A stretch of 64,000 bases of DNA, from contig CM043865.1 in the NCBI GenBank assembly GCA_023846275.1, positions 32,192,412 to 32,256,411 of the forward strand, given 5' to 3'. The notes below the pieces were generated by a model, which searched no databases, was not told the DNA's origin, and worked only from the letters and a program-made list of their open reading frames with translations. Made by a program: the position numbers and the translations under genes. This DNA is from Vanilla planifolia. Taxonomy: Eukaryota > Streptophyta > Magnoliopsida > Asparagales > Orchidaceae. Positions 1 to 12,490 of this stretch are shown in pieces; the first letter of the stretch is position 1, and each line of letters opens with the position of its first letter.

Positions 1-1625
1 CAGATTTATTAACAATAATCTTGGAATGAACGCACTCAAATTTCTAATTGACATATTAAACTGCTTCGGAGGAAATTGGAAACTTGTTCACTTTTGTTCT
101 TATTCTATAATTTTTAATCTTTAATGCATATTCTAAAAGAAAATTCCAAAACAAACTTAGAAGATTTAATATAAAGAATTTGAAGAAATAATAATAATTT
201 CTTTTTATAAAAAAATAATTTATTAAAAATTAAAAAAAATTCAAAAAAAATCAATTTGAATATCTTGACCTAAATCATGACATATATGATTTTAATTAAG
301 CAACTAATTGAGGAGCTTTTTAAGAGCTAACATCGAACTAAGCATGATAAGAAGAATATAGAAGATTCTCAACTCCAACCTATTGGTTGTCACGTGATGA
401 CATATTTGTTATAAGTGAAATATTGATTTATAAGAAGAATGGAAAATAAGATAAGACATATATTTCAAATAAGTAAATCAACAATCATTAGATAGAAAAG
501 TATCGCTCAACAAATGAGCTAATAAAACTAGGGCAAATATTTTTAATATAAAAGAATCAACTGAATATAAAGTATTTTCACATATATTGAAGTAGTTTTT
601 TACGAAGAAGAAAAGAACAAAGAGGAGCCTAGCCCTCATTGGAGAAATTGATTTTTGGATTATTTACTTTGAGGGAAACTTGCATTGTGCTTGTTTTCTT
701 GTAGTTTCTTTTTTATAAAATTATGATATATAGTTCAAAAAATAGAGTTTAACATGATAGTATCTTACTTGTCTATTTGCACAAAGTTTCCAATAAAATA
801 AGTTTGATCTATATCTAGTCAACAAATCTTATCCATCTACTATTTGTTTACTTTAACACCAATCCAAAAATAAAAGAAAATTCTCTATATAAAATGAATC
901 ACTATAATTACCACTTTACTCTACTTCAAAGAGCTTACGTTTGTTTATGATTTATATAATTTTCTTTGTTCATCTTCTCTATCAAGCATTTAGATAGAGA
1001 CGTTTTCCCTCTTTAAGGCAATTCTAGCGATCACTCTCAAGAAAATATTCACGAAAGCATGGAAAACACATGATGAAAGAAGTAAAGAATAAGGTTAGAG
1101 AATAGATATGTAGATTAGGAATAAAAAATCTCCAAAGAGGGCTCCACTTGAGAAATTCCCCAGAGGGAGGCCTACCACAACCAGTGCACTTTTTTCAATC
1201 TTAGATCATTTAGAATTTGAATCGAGAAAGAAAAACTTAATCATACACTAATATGCACCAGCACTCAACCCATGCTGATTGAGTCACTATAGGGCACATA
1301 AGAAAAGCTCTTCATTAACTTCATTTGTCACTCTTGTCAAGTGCATGGCCATTACTTTGTCCCTCTATCTTTACTTCAACAAATTTCTCAATTTATGTCG
1401 AGAATCTTAGCATGTCAAGCCTAATTTGGAGGCTACTTTTTTTTTAATTGAATGAAAAAAAAAAAAAGATTCTCTCTTCTCAATCTTGAGAGTTTGATTA
1501 AATTCACCTTGTAAGCAAGATCAAAAAAATCAATTTTATTTAAAAACCATTATAAAAAGAATATTTCAAAAATTTAAAAGAATTATATCATCTTTAAAAC
1601 ATTACAAATTTTAATATAACATGTG

Positions 1626-1667
<42 letters not shown>

Positions 1668-1955
1668 TAGTGTTAAAAAATAAAATAAATATAAAAAAAT
1701 AAAATTTATTTTTTATTTTAAAAAAATTGAACTCGATAATTGTAAAAGTTGTTGATAATTTAAAATATCTTATTTCTTCCAAGCGGACCAACGTTAAGCA
1801 ATTGGAACGTTTACTGCGTTCTGATCACACTCCGGCCGCCCCACAACGCGTAGTCTGACCGAGTCACCAACCGGCCGCGTTTCAAAGACTTAACTATGTA
1901 GCCGCCTTCCTCGGATTGCAAGAGAGCACGACTCCGTTATCTCTCAAGTCTTCTC
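1..1955. other. AT-rich intergenic DNA upstream of the phytocyanin gene
   Basis: No coding region or recognisable transposon domain was seen on either strand. The stretch is strongly AT-rich with many A and T runs, and holds one trinucleotide microsatellite. Composition turns GC-richer from about 1790 (for example the CG-containing stretch near 1831-1880), which marks the start of the proximal promoter of the phytocyanin gene. Confidence 0.6.
1626..1667. repeat. (AAT)n microsatellite
   Basis: About 14 uninterrupted copies of the trinucleotide AAT. Reading it on the other strand gives an artificial poly-leucine ORF, which is not a gene. Confidence 0.95.
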
Positions 1956-1962
1956 TTTTTTC

Positions 1963-1970
1963 TATAAATA
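1963..1970 (+). promoter_or_regulatory. TATA box of the phytocyanin gene
   Basis: TATAAATA lies 87 bases before the ATG at 2057, so transcription probably starts near 1995 and gives a short 5' UTR of about 60 bases. The leader is rich in CT (for example around 2018-2050), which is common in plant leaders. Confidence 0.75.
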
Positions 1971-2056
1971 AAACGAACGGAACGACCATCATCCGAAGCT
2001 GACCACACCTACTACTCATCTGCTCTCCTCTGCTGCCCCTTCCCCTGTCTGCTACA

Positions 2057-2742
2057 ATGGCTCCACCCAAATCTCTCCTCTTTTTTACCGCTGCTGCCTC
2101 CCTCCTCGTCTTATCGGCGGCCACCGAATACACCGTTGGAGCTCCGGGAGGCTCGTGGAACCTGCAAACCAAACTCTCTTCCTGGGCTTCCAACAACAAC
2201 TTCAAGCCCGGAGACACCTTGCGTAAGCTCCCTTCTCTCCTGTTTCTGTCGCTGCTCCTTTTCCAACGCTTTTTCCCCCTTCTCCCCAGTTTCTGGGTTG
2301 TTCGCTTCTCATCTTTTCGCCCCAACTTGTTTCAGTCTTCTCCTACGATCCGTCGTCCCACAACGTGTTGGAGGTGACAAAGGCCAACTACGACTCCTGC
2401 TCCACAACCGGCCCCATCAAGACCTACAATTCCGGGAAGGACAACATAACCCTCACCGAGGTGGGAAAGAGGTACTTCATCTGCGGGTTCCCCGGCCACT
2501 GCCAAGGTGGCATGAAGTTGGAGATCGAAACCACCGCCGCAGGTTCCCCCGGCGGTTCCACACCTCCGCCCTCTGGCTCAGCTTCTCCTCCGATCGGGAA
2601 CACACCGTCCACTCCTGGCACAGGATCAACTCCTTCCGGGCCCTCCGCTTCGACACCGCCGTCGGCGGCCAGCCGAGTGGGATTGAAGGGAAAGCTGGTG
2701 ACCAGCCTTGGTGTTGGGATGCTTTTGGCTTTGGCTATTTGA
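2057..2742 (+). CDS. Uclacyanin-type phytocyanin (GPI-anchored blue copper protein)
   Basis: Two exons: 2057-2222 and 2336-2742. The intron is GT-AG, 113 bases, with donor GC|GTAAGC and acceptor TTTCAG|TC. The joined product is 190 residues. Residues 1-22 form a hydrophobic signal peptide. Residues 23-121 form the plastocyanin-like domain. The type-1 copper ligands of the family are all present: His64 (in SSHNV), Cys105 (YFICG), His110 (PGHC) and Met115. The disulfide pair is Cys77 and Cys111. The Met axial ligand marks the uclacyanin type rather than stellacyanin (Gln). A Pro/Ser/Gly/Thr-rich arabinogalactan-like linker follows, then a hydrophobic C-terminus ending LALAI, as expected for a GPI signal. 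Family knowledge places it at the outer plasma membrane or cell wall as an electron-transfer or structural protein. Its precise role cannot be read here. The intron sits in the conserved phytocyanin position, just after the GDTL motif. Confidence 0.94.
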
Positions 2743-2960
2743 CTTATCTGATCGATAGAAAAGATAAGAGCGAGCGCTTAATAATTGATGGAATGCATTG
2801 TTCTTTGATGCGTAGTTGTTATGATGTGATCTTTTGATTATTGTATTCTACACCATTTGGAGTTTATCTGATATTTTTAGACCATCTTTTTTTCACATTT
2901 TATTCTGAACATATCAAAAAAATGTTGCCGACCACTAAAAACCTCATATCAAACAATTCA
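2743..2960 (+). other. 3' UTR and downstream flank of the phytocyanin gene
   Basis: Downstream of the TGA-free stop (TGA at 2740-2742) the sequence becomes T-rich. An ATTGTATT motif near 2838 could belong to the polyadenylation region. Nothing else is seen. Confidence 0.45.
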
Positions 2961-3145
2961 AAAAAAAAATCTTCTTGTACTCATGCAAATCATTTTTTTT
3001 AAAAAAATTGTTTTTATCTATGATAGCAAAGATAACTTTTAATATTCCCTTAACAGATTCAGACTAAAAAATGCATCACCAAACATATTAATATGCAGAA
3101 TATAACTTGAAATTATTAATAAAACGGCCAACTGCGTGGGCATGC
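2960..3145. repeat. Duplicated segment, copy A (partner at 12330-12490)
   Basis: The stretch from the T/A runs through GCAAAGATAACTTTTAATAT (3028-3047), a match near 'atgcatcacc' (about 3070) and the 'gccaactgc' at about 3126 recurs in the same order at 12330-12490. Homology stops where the LINE starts, so this copy may be the left flank of the LINE insertion. Found by eye; the identity level was not computed. Confidence 0.6.
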
Positions 3146-3321
3146 CATACTATGTTGAGAATGGAGATATCGTTATGTCCTCAGAAATATGTTACAGGCG
3201 CATCGAATTTCATAAGTTCGATCTGGTCGGTCAAGTCTATGGGAATACCCTCCCATTATTCGTCATCACGCGGGTGTTGCAGAAGAGATGGGACCATTAA
3301 AAAAATTTAAGGATTCTAGAT

Positions 3322-4490
3322 TTGTCATCCGGCTGCTTCTGCTTGCATTTTGACTCCATCAGTGACAGGAATGAAGTTTGGTTGGGCGGCCTGTGGCAAG
3401 TCGTAGGGCAAGCCATGGGGCTGAACATATTGACACATGAATTCAGGCCTAATGCCGCAACAGTGATGTGTGCACCAGTGTGGGTGCGCTTTCCGTGTCT
3501 CCCATTGATATACTAGGATGCAGAGAACATCCTGAAAATTGCTAAGGCAATTGGGGAGCCTTTTCTGCTTGACGGATAGATCGCTGACATGCAAAGATCT
3601 TCATTTGCCAAGGTGTGCGTCCGTATGGATCTCTCAAAGCCTTTAAAACCTGGCATATGGCTAAATGGGGAATTTGACAGAGTCTATCAATCCTTCGAGT
3701 ATGAGGGATTGCCACTGGTATGCTTTAATTGCAGGCATGTTGGTCACCTTGTAGGGCAGTGCAGCATACACATGACTCAGGAGGCTGCGCCTACACGTAC
3801 ATCGGGGATGATGAACAGAGGGGAAGAAGCGGGGAAGCGTGATGAGGAGACAATAACCAAAACTGCTGGGGCCCTTGGAGACAATGAGATTGGAGGTGGA
3901 TCACTGGAGGCTAAGGATACGGGCAACTGTGGCAGGCAGGCGACTGAAGCTAAGTGCTCTAGGACTCCCCGAGTGCTGGTGAAAAATATGTGTGACCTGG
4001 AGGAGAAGGGACAAAAGTTGGGCCCATGGATTCTTGTCCTTCCCCGACGCAAGAGACAGGGCGCAATCGAACATAAAAGTTCACCAAGCAAGACGAAACA
4101 GAACTCACGTAAAACCTGAAGAGAAGGGGCTATTGCTGAGGTTGATGCAAGAATGCATGACAGAAAGAGGAGCTTATCCAAGGCCAGAGGAAGGGACGTG
4201 GCGAGGCGGGCTTGGTTCCCAAGGGCAAGGGAGAACAGGGAGAAGATTCCATGTCAAGAAGCTCCGATAAAGGAAGCGGGAACGGGGCAAATTGCGCAGG
4301 CAGGAAGGAATAATGGGAAAATAGTCGTTGCTGGAGGAAAAATACATGACAGAAGAAGCCAAACACACGGATGGATATTACACCAAAACGAGGTAGGAGA
4401 AATTCTCCTGGCTTACACTTCATGGGGCGCAGGGGATACCGGGATGGAAGATGGAGGCTGCCTCATCAAGGGAGGAATGTATTGGAGTGG
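3322..4490 (+). pseudogene. LINE ORF1 remnant (DUF4283 plus CCHC zinc knuckle)
   Basis: The first part (3322-3560) reads as a DUF4283-like segment with the typical VWVRFPCLPL motif, then a stop. The next part (3589-4119) continues with FAKVCVRMD and a CCHC zinc knuckle at 3721-3762 (Cys-X2-Cys-X4-His-X4-Cys). A basic, low-complexity region runs on in other frames to about 4490. Such proteins bind the LINE RNA. Stops near 3514 and 3580 and at least one frameshift disable it. Confidence 0.85.
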
Positions 4491-4537
4491 CTAGATAGAA
4501 TTATGCGTGGCCACACAGGGGCAATCTTTATAATTAT

Positions 4538-5330
4538 TTGATGATGATGTGGTTCGTTGTCTGGAACATCAGAGGAGTCAAAGACAGGAAGTCCAGATGT
4601 TACTTACAAAGGTTTATACGTGAGGGCAATATTGCTGTCGTGGCTCTTTCTCTTGTGGAGATGAGAACTCAATGTTTCCTAAGGATGCAGACTGGCTCCT
4701 TGGGAAGGAATGGAATTTTGTGGTCCAACCATCGGCTGGGATGTTTACAGGAATAATACTGCTGTGGAAGAGCTTGGTTGACATCACGATCACGGCTGCT
4801 TCATTGCATGTAGTTGCCTGTGAGGTGAGGCTGCGTTGTGTGATTAAGCCGAATTGCTGCGTTGTATATGGCCACAAGGATCATCACAAGCGGTGGGAGG
4901 TCTAGATGTCATCAGGAAGGCGTCCTGTGGGGATGACCTTCTCATTGTGGCAGGAGATCTCAATCTCGTGATGGCGCAAGAAGAGAAGCGGGGTGGGAAG
5001 AAGTTTATCTATGGCAAAGGGCAGCAAGAACTCGCTAACTTCATGTAGGAGCTACAGATGGTGGACATGGGTTTCATCGACAATATCTTTACCTGGTGTA
5101 ACGGGAAGCAGGGTGGCGCACGCATCCTGGAGAAACTCGATTAGGTCCTTATGAATTCTGCGGGGATGCAAGTGTTTCCTGAATGCTCTGTCAAGCACCT
5201 GGGTCGGCTTGGGTCTGACCATTGCCCATTGCTGGTCGATTTGGGGTGCAGGAAGATGCGGGGGAACAACGAAATGATACAATTTGAAAGCATTTAGCTG
5301 GATTTCCCGCAGTCAATTGGGGTGGTGCAC
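4538..5330 (+). pseudogene. LINE ORF2 endonuclease domain remnant
   Basis: It begins with the motif VWNIRGVKD near 4555, the hallmark start of the plant LINE AP endonuclease. The catalytic-site motif AGDLN appears near 4950 and a FIDNIFTW segment near 5075-5095. In-frame stops and shifts break it near 4900, 5046 and 5142. The endonuclease would nick target DNA to prime reverse transcription. Confidence 0.82.
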
Positions 5331-7194
5331 CAAGCGTGCTGCAGGCGCATAGGGGGAAATCACATAGAGGAGCTAACGGCCAAGTTCCACCGCTCGCTGG
5401 TTGCACTGTGGAAGTGGAGCAAAGCCGAGGTGGGGAGCATTGTCAACAAGAATGTGGAGCTGGAGAGAAGCATTAATGAATTACATATGAAGGAGTCTCG
5501 GGAGGGGTTGGCGAAGGAGGAGCACACGCGCCTAATGGCCTTCCACCGTAGCTGTGCACACAAGGAGAAATGGTGGTGGCAGAGGGCGAAGCTGCACTGG
5601 GAGCAGCTTGGGGACCACAACACTTGGTTTTTCCATGCTGCTGCGATGGCACGTGCATGGAGGAACCACATCGCCCAGCTGAGGGATGTGGAGGAAATGG
5701 CCTCCAAATTAAGTTGTAGGGTCACCGAGAATGAGATAATTGCGGCTATTTGGAGAATTAGAAGAAATAAAGCCTCAAGGATTGATGGGATCAATGCAAA
5801 ATTTCTACATGGATACTGGGCAATTACACGCAGAGACATCATCCGCATGATGTTGGATTTCTTTGAGGAAAGGAGGATGCCGAAGGAGTGGAAGGACGCG
5901 TTGATTGTCCTTATCCCAAAAAGACAGGGTGCGTGCATGCCGGAGCATTTCTGGTCAACAAGTCTCTGCAACACCATATACAAGGTGGTGGTGTGCGTAT
6001 TGGAGGAAAGACAGAAGCCCATGATCCTGTATCATCTCGCGCGAACAAGGTGCTTTCATCCCTTTGCAAAGTATTTCGGACAACGTATTTATTGCGTAAA
6101 AAATAGCGTCCAGAATGCACGCCTGAATCTCAAATTCGGGCCTCATGGCAGTCAAGATTGATATGGAGCAGGCTTACGATAACATGTAATGGGATTTCCT
6201 ACTCGAGATGATAAAGATAATGGGGTTCCCTCCTCTTTGGTGCAAATGGATCGCAGCCTGCATCATCTCTTCGAGATTTGGGGTTCTTGTCAACGGCTCT
6301 CGTCTTCCTTGGGTGGAGGCTCTACGGGGGCTCCAACAGGGGTGCTCGCTTTCACCCTACTTGTATGTCATCGTGACGAAGTATTTATCTGTGCTGGTGA
6401 GGGACTATGAGTCTAGACAATTGCTCAGGTTCAGACCAGGACAGCATGCGTCGTTGATTTCGCACCTACTCTACGTGAACGATGTCCTCCTGTATGCTTC
6501 TGTCACACGCGAGGCCGCACGCGCAGTGTGCAGATTCTTGAGGACCTTCAGTAATGCAGCAGGGTTACATGTGAACTTCTCGAAATCCAGAGTATATTTC
6601 AGCAGGCATATCAGCAGGAAGAAGGCGAAGATGGTGGCGAGGAAACTTTATATGGAATAGGGCCGGATGCTCACGTACCTTGGGGTTCCTATTGCAGCAA
6701 AGCGGCTGAAGAGAGTGGACCTTAACTTCCTGCTTCAGAGGATTGATGCCCCTGTTGCCAATTAGCGGATTCGTCCGCTGTTGCTTGCTGACAGAGCTGT
6801 CCTGGCTTCCTCTATTCTCATCGCCATCTCGATTCACATACTGTGCCATTGTGTTGTGCCCTTAGGAGTTATTGATGAGATTGAGAAGAGGATCAGAAGC
6901 TTTCTATGGTGCGGGGTGAGCAGCGCACACATGATGCACTATGCATCCTGGGACAACATCACCATGCCGAAGACCGCGGGCAGGCTTGGGCTTCGGGACC
7001 TCCGCATCTGGCATTGCGTGCTGCAAATGAAACACTATAGGCGCATACTGAGCAGCGAGGCGAGCCTCTGGGTTGAGATTATGAGGCAGAAGTATAATGT
7101 GACGGATACCACTTCGAAAGCTCCCCGGAACGAATCTCATGCTTACAGGCTTGTGCTGGAGGCAATGCCAAATGCGGTGTCAATCTTTGTATAG
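5322..7194 (+). pseudogene. LINE ORF2 reverse transcriptase domain remnant
   Basis: Several frames carry RT motifs in order: WRIRRNKASRIDGI (near 5750), MPKEWKDALIVLIPK (near 5880), IDMEQAYD (near 6160), GLQQGCSLSPYLY (near 6330) and the catalytic box near 6475. The box reads YVND instead of the usual YADD or FADD, so the first catalytic Asp is Asn and the enzyme would be inactive even without the frameshifts. A thumb-like region runs on to 7194. Confidence 0.88.
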
Positions 7195-7439
7195 AGAATC
7201 GACGATGGGAAGACGGTGAGGTTCGCGAATACAATTGGATTGGCATCCTCCCCATATGCAGCTAGCCTACCTTCATCAACATGAACACTGTGTGGCCGAT
7301 GAGCGTGGCTGAATGCATCACAGTGGCCGGAATCTGGGACGTGGAAAAAATACGCGCATGGGCTGGTGAGCAGCTGCTCGGCAGGGTTCTGTACCTCCCA
7401 AGGGCTCGGATGTCTGGACAGGATACACTTCTTTAGGCA

Positions 7440-7830
7440 CACACTGAGATGGAGTGGGTCAACAGCGGGAGAATTTATCTGCACCTGAAATGCAGAGCTG
7501 ATGACGCCATCAGGCGAAGATGCCGGCGCAATGTGGACCAGATGAGAGGTCTTTGGAAGCTCAAAGTATTGTCGAGGGTGCGGATGTTCCTGTGGTGCGT
7601 GGTAGGCGATTACCTCCCTATAGCAGCTTGGATGGCTCAAAAGGGGCTGCTCGAGGGCAGCGGCTGTTTCTGGGGCTGTGCGGTAGAGGAGACCACGCAG
7701 CATGTCTTTTGGGACTGCCTGCACACCCAGGAAGTTTGGGCTGACTGCCAGTCTCGCTGGGCCGTGGTCGTGCTGGGATCACCTTGGGGCGCGGGTGCCG
7801 GTTTGACTTTTCTTGACCGGCTCATGGAGC
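7440..7830 (+). pseudogene. LINE ORF2 zf-RVT domain remnant
   Basis: An open segment from 7449 reads like the zf-RVT module that follows RT in plant LINEs: a WKLKVLSRVRMFLW core, then a Cys/His-rich part with ETTQHVFWDC. It links the RT to the RNase H. Similarity recognised by eye. Confidence 0.8.
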
Positions 7831-8096
7831 TTGTCGGTTCTCCAACGACGCGCCAGGGTGCTGGCACCGGGCATGCTGCTACGTTGGCCACCACCATGTA
7901 CTACATCTGGGAGAGAATGAATGCGATGAGGCACAACGATCCTGTGGTCAAATCATGCATCATGTTACGTAAGATCAAGATCGAGGTTATTACGACAGCA
8001 AGGCATTGCAGCCTTTATTCATCAATGTCCAGCGGGAACCCTTGCAGTTCCTCCGAACTGCCTGTAACCCATAGTTGGGTTCCCCCCCCCCCCCAC

Positions 8097-8540
8097 TGGA
8101 TGGATAAAAGTGAATTGTGACGTTGCTGTCGGGGAGAATATCGCTGGCATTGGGCAGGTGGTGAGTGATTTCATGTGGAAGCAGCTCCTTGTGGTTGGTA
8201 AAAGGGTTTTCTCTCATGTTGCTGAAGCTATGGAGGTTCAGGCAATGCTTGAGGCCCTTAACTTGCTAAGAGATACCATTTTCCCAATTTCGTGCTGTGG
8301 AGATTCAGACAGATTCAATGTTAGTGCTACAGAAAGTCTGCAAGCTCATATCCCACCCGCCTGGGACGGGCCATTTTGCTGAGACTATCGAGTATGCAAG
8401 GTACCTGGATGCACTCAGACTTTCCCATATCTATAGAGAGGGGAATGTGCCTGCTGACTGGGTGGAGCACGCTACATGTTTTAATAAGTTTGTCTGGGAG
8501 AGGGGGACTCCCTTCCTAAGCCCCTCATTAAACTTATGAT
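8097..8540 (+). pseudogene. LINE C-terminal RNase H remnant (RVT_3 type)
   Basis: Motifs WIKVNCDVAV (near 8100), AEAMEVQAMLEAL (near 8220) and EIQTDSMLVL (near 8300) match the three acidic positions (Asp, Glu, Asp) of this RNase H family. A frameshift lies near 8290-8300. A run of 14 C at about 8082-8095 just before the domain looks like a slippage site. Confidence 0.82.
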
Positions 8541-8620
8541 GTTATATTTCATGTTTGATCCTCCGTGAGGATCATACATAAGAATCCTTTTGTATGGCTT
8601 ATGCCTCCTTTTGATTCAAC

Positions 8621-11600
8621 AAAAATGTTCGATTTATGTTCACATTATACCAATCATTCTTTTCACAAACCAATGTAAGACAATCTCATACAATAGAAAT
8701 CCCAAAATTAGATAGAAGCATACGACTAAAAATTTATTTTTGAGATATAAACAATAAACATGCTATAAGTTAAAATCAAAGTTTTTAGAGAGATCAAAGA
8801 GCACATGTTATGAAGAGTGCATATGAATGCTAGAAGTTGTAATTCTTCTTGATTATATGAAGTAGATTTTTCTAGAAGTTGTGCACCAAATGAAACGGCA
8901 TGGGATTCCAAAACGAACATAGTAGATTCAACCAATTTCTAGGTTTTGCATACTACGATTTTTATCTTTTGTAGATTTTGCAAATAAATAATCGTCATTT
9001 TTTAACCCAATATATATATTATTCATAGCCATTAGTCTCAAGTAGCAATTCCTAGACTCTTGATGTTAATTTAAATATTTTAAGCCAATCAGGCTTTGTT
9101 AAAAATAAGTCATTAATTTATAAACATATAAATGGCCCAGGTGATGAAATTCAAAATGCATAAGAAGGGAGTTAGCCCAATGTTTCAACTCACATTTTAA
9201 GTGTAGAAAAGGTAATATAAAGATCAAAGCTTTAAAATCCTACACTGTGGGTCTAAATTCTTTTCTCATTCCAACACCAAACCCATACTTTTAGTGCATG
9301 TGGGTCGTTTCTCACCATCAGATGGTCAATCAAATGGTAAAGATTTTAATCACTATAAGCATTCAATCAAGGTTCAAATCAAACAGCCAAGATCACGTCC
9401 AATTTAATTGAATGACCTTGATTAATTCCAACATTTCAAATAATATATCCTTAAATCGGATAGCCCAGATCTCTCTATTTAGAATCTTACAATTGAGATC
9501 ATTCTTTATTTAACTATTGATGATTTGAATGATCTAGTTCTTATTTGATATGATCAGATGGCCCAAATTTAATCTCTCTTGATCCAATCATTCATAACTC
9601 ATTTGCTTTTGTAGTCTTTGATCTAACTGTTCCGTTCTTCTCCAATTGGATCCAATGGCTATGATTAATCCCACCTAATGACTAATTCCTTAGTCATATT
9701 TGGCCCATTGATGTAGACATTTGGAAGAATTTTTTAAGTTATTTAATAATAAATTTTGAAACAATATTATCTTAACTTTTAAATGACTATGATCAAAATT
9801 TTTCTATATAAACTCAAACATTATGAATGAAATGACTTTAAATATTTAAAAGATTCTAAGATCTCAAAGAATTTTTATATTATATTTCACTAATGTAAAA
9901 TCTCCTAGTAACGCACTATGACTTAGTATTACTTAAATTTTAAAATTTTCTAATTAAGCCTAAATCTTTTAAGATTTTATTTTTCTTTTTTTTCATAATT
10001 TTGAGTTATTTGTGCAATACATATTCATCAATAAGCATAAAAAAATATTATATTAAAATTTTCTTTTATTATATTTTTCTTTTTTCCTTTGCTTTGGGCA
10101 GTTTGACATTTGTAAAAAATTGAGTTCAGTTTGATCTTGTAAAAAATGAAATTGGGTTGAGCTTAAAAAATATAACTTATAATTGAACTCACAAAAACTA
10201 GTAGATTGAAGATAAATTATAAAGAAAAATCTTAAGTAGATTGATGTGAATCATAAGAAAAAATTTTAAATAGATTAGAGATAAACTATAGAATAACCTC
10301 AAGTTTTTATTTTAATAATAGTAATATTTTTTTGTTTAAGTTGGAGATGGACATAAATACCAATTTGAATCAAATTATCTAAATATTTTGCTATATTTTT
10401 CTTGTTTTATTTTCATTTTTCTTAGCCATAAAAATTAAAAATTATATTTATAAATTTTAATATTGAGGTTTTCTACACAAATAAAAAATATTTTTATAAA
10501 AATAGTGAAAAATAAACATAATTTGAACGTAGTAAAAATATTTAATTAAAACTCATAATTCATCCCCTCCTCTCTTATGGGATTCATACACTCATTTTTA
10601 CTTTAAACTTAAATGACATTAAGGAATCATTGATCAAACTTTTAGTGGAACAACTAACCATCAAATGTACTTTTCAAGACGTTGGTTTGATTGACTATCT
10701 TATTATTTATTTACAAATAACATAATTAGGTTATATAATCTCATTCATACACATGTATGATCATTGATTACTTAGATATTGTTATTTTAATAGTTATAAA
10801 AATATATTATTATTTTAATATCTACAAAAATGATTTAAAAGTTAAAAATAATAAATATTCAAAAACTATTTTAAAAATAAAACAAAAATTTAGCATAAGC
10901 ATCCACTTCTCAGCCAAGCACAAAGGCTATCGAGAAAAGTGACCTAAAGTGCTGGGCATTGGGCCTTAGGGAGCTACGGGTTAGGAGACCTACTATAACA
11001 GAGTCAAGTCACGCAAAAGTCTTGATCAAGGCACAATCCTATAATAGCTTGGGTTAAATTCAGTCAATGCATCACTCTTGAACCTGCTTAAACTTACTAA
11101 GTTAAATTGGACTTGAAATAATCAAGTAGTGATATTGAGTCAGATCATACACATTCATATATACACACAAGTGTCTTGGGTCATAACCTCCCAAGAGCAC
11201 TAAGGGGGCAACCACCTCATTAGGTTCCCTTAAGAGCACAAAAAAACTATGAAATATTACAAACCTCATATATAATTTCACAATGTGGGACTAAAAAATG
11301 ATGCCATTTGTTTTTGAACTAGAGCAAATCATTATCGTCTAGTAGCACATTTTTATGATCGAACGACCACAATTATGTCTACATTTTTTAACAGTAGAAT
11401 CCATCATTACTATTCATTTAACAAGCGTGATAGAACGATAGGGATCTTGTCCACACTTGTGAACTACCATTTTATCCAGTCCAGTCATCCATCCAAAAAG
11501 CATGATCAAACAACTATGATATATTTCGCCTTTGTGAATAATGCTTTCATGTATCAACACTATTCCTTCAGCATGCAGAATTTAACGATCTAGATCAAAT

Positions 11601-12329
11601 CTTGCTTGGATTAGATCTAGAACCTATATTCAGTATTATAATCGAGCAGCTATTGTTTCAACCACCTAGATTAGACGACCATTGTTGCTCTCACTCATAA
11701 TTAGCATTCCATAATATTGTTTGTGTTTATTTAAAATGTTGAACTGCTTGTTTGTAATTGCCAAAGTCCAAGTTGTTCAACAATAACTCTATGTGGATTC
11801 TTCTTCAAGGATTATCCTCATGAACTACATCTAGTAGTTCAAATTGGCTCCATCACACACATTTTACCACAATTAAATAAATTGTTATTGAGATGCCTTT
11901 AGAGTTTATTACTAATGAAAATAACTCTTTCTCAAGAACAAAATTCTCAAATAATTAAAATCACAATATAACTCTTCTCATGCATAAACAAGTCTTAGAT
12001 AGTTAAATCATGATCAATAGAACATCTATAACTCTCCTACATTATGAAAGAAAAACAAGACATATCTTTCACTTTATCAACTATGAATATGCCCTCAATA
12101 CCTAATTTAGAGAGAAACGACCTAATTTAGAGAAAAAGACAATTAAAGAAAAGCTTTTTAATTTTTCTTTATTTTTTTTCGTTTAATTATTCTCAATCAT
12201 CAACTTAAATGAATCCAACTCTCCTTATCCTTACCATACTATATAATCTTATCATATAAATCATCTAATAAACTTCTATTAATCTTATTGAATCCAAATT
12301 CTATAGCAAAATCACATGTTCATTTTTTT
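8621..12329. other. AT-rich non-coding DNA, no gene found
   Basis: No credible ORF is present. At 9290-9720 there is a degenerate series of 'gatnnnatggccaagat'-like words of the sort found in old LTR elements. Around 11160-11870 sequence complexity rises slightly but no domain can be read. It is probably a mix of old transposon remains. Confidence 0.5.
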
Positions 12330-12490
12330 TTCAAAAATGAAATTGTCGCATTTATCTAACCAAGCAAAGATAACTTTTAATATTCCCATTAAAAATACAT
12401 TAAGACCAAGAAATACATCACCGAAGACTCCCAAGCAGAACATGTCGTGAACTTGTATTAATATAAAAGCCAACTGCTCGGCCATCTCTA
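12330..12490. repeat. Duplicated segment, copy B (partner at 2960-3145)
   Basis: Shares GCAAAGATAACTTTTAATAT (12364-12383) and the following blocks, including a 'catcaccgaagac' match and 'gccaactgctcggcc', in the same order and orientation as copy A. Unlike copy A it is not followed by a LINE. Confidence 0.6.

Larger units (their letters stand above)
3150..8620 (+). mobile_element. Degenerate plant LINE (non-LTR retrotransposon), nearly full length
   Basis: All domains of a plant L1-type element appear in the expected order on one strand: ORF1 with DUF4283 and a CCHC knuckle, an AP-type endonuclease, reverse transcriptase, zf-RVT and a C-terminal RNase H. Each is broken by stops and frameshifts, so the copy is dead. 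It is clearly GC-richer than its surroundings. The 3' end lies near 8535-8620; no long poly(A) tail is seen and target-site duplications were not found. It sits about 400 bases downstream of the phytocyanin stop, in the same orientation. Confidence 0.88.

Noticed and set aside
1594-1791. Minus-strand ORF with a long leucine run
   Set aside because: The run is a translation of the (AAT)n microsatellite; there is no promoter or family similarity.
1894-2325. Minus-strand ORF of 143 codons opposite the phytocyanin first exon
   Set aside because: It is the shadow of the real + strand exon; Arg/Lys-rich low-complexity sequence with no known domain.
2136-2837. Plus-strand ORF of 233 codons across the phytocyanin gene
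   Set aside because: It reads through the intron and in another frame. The two-exon model restores all copper ligands, so this is a shadow.
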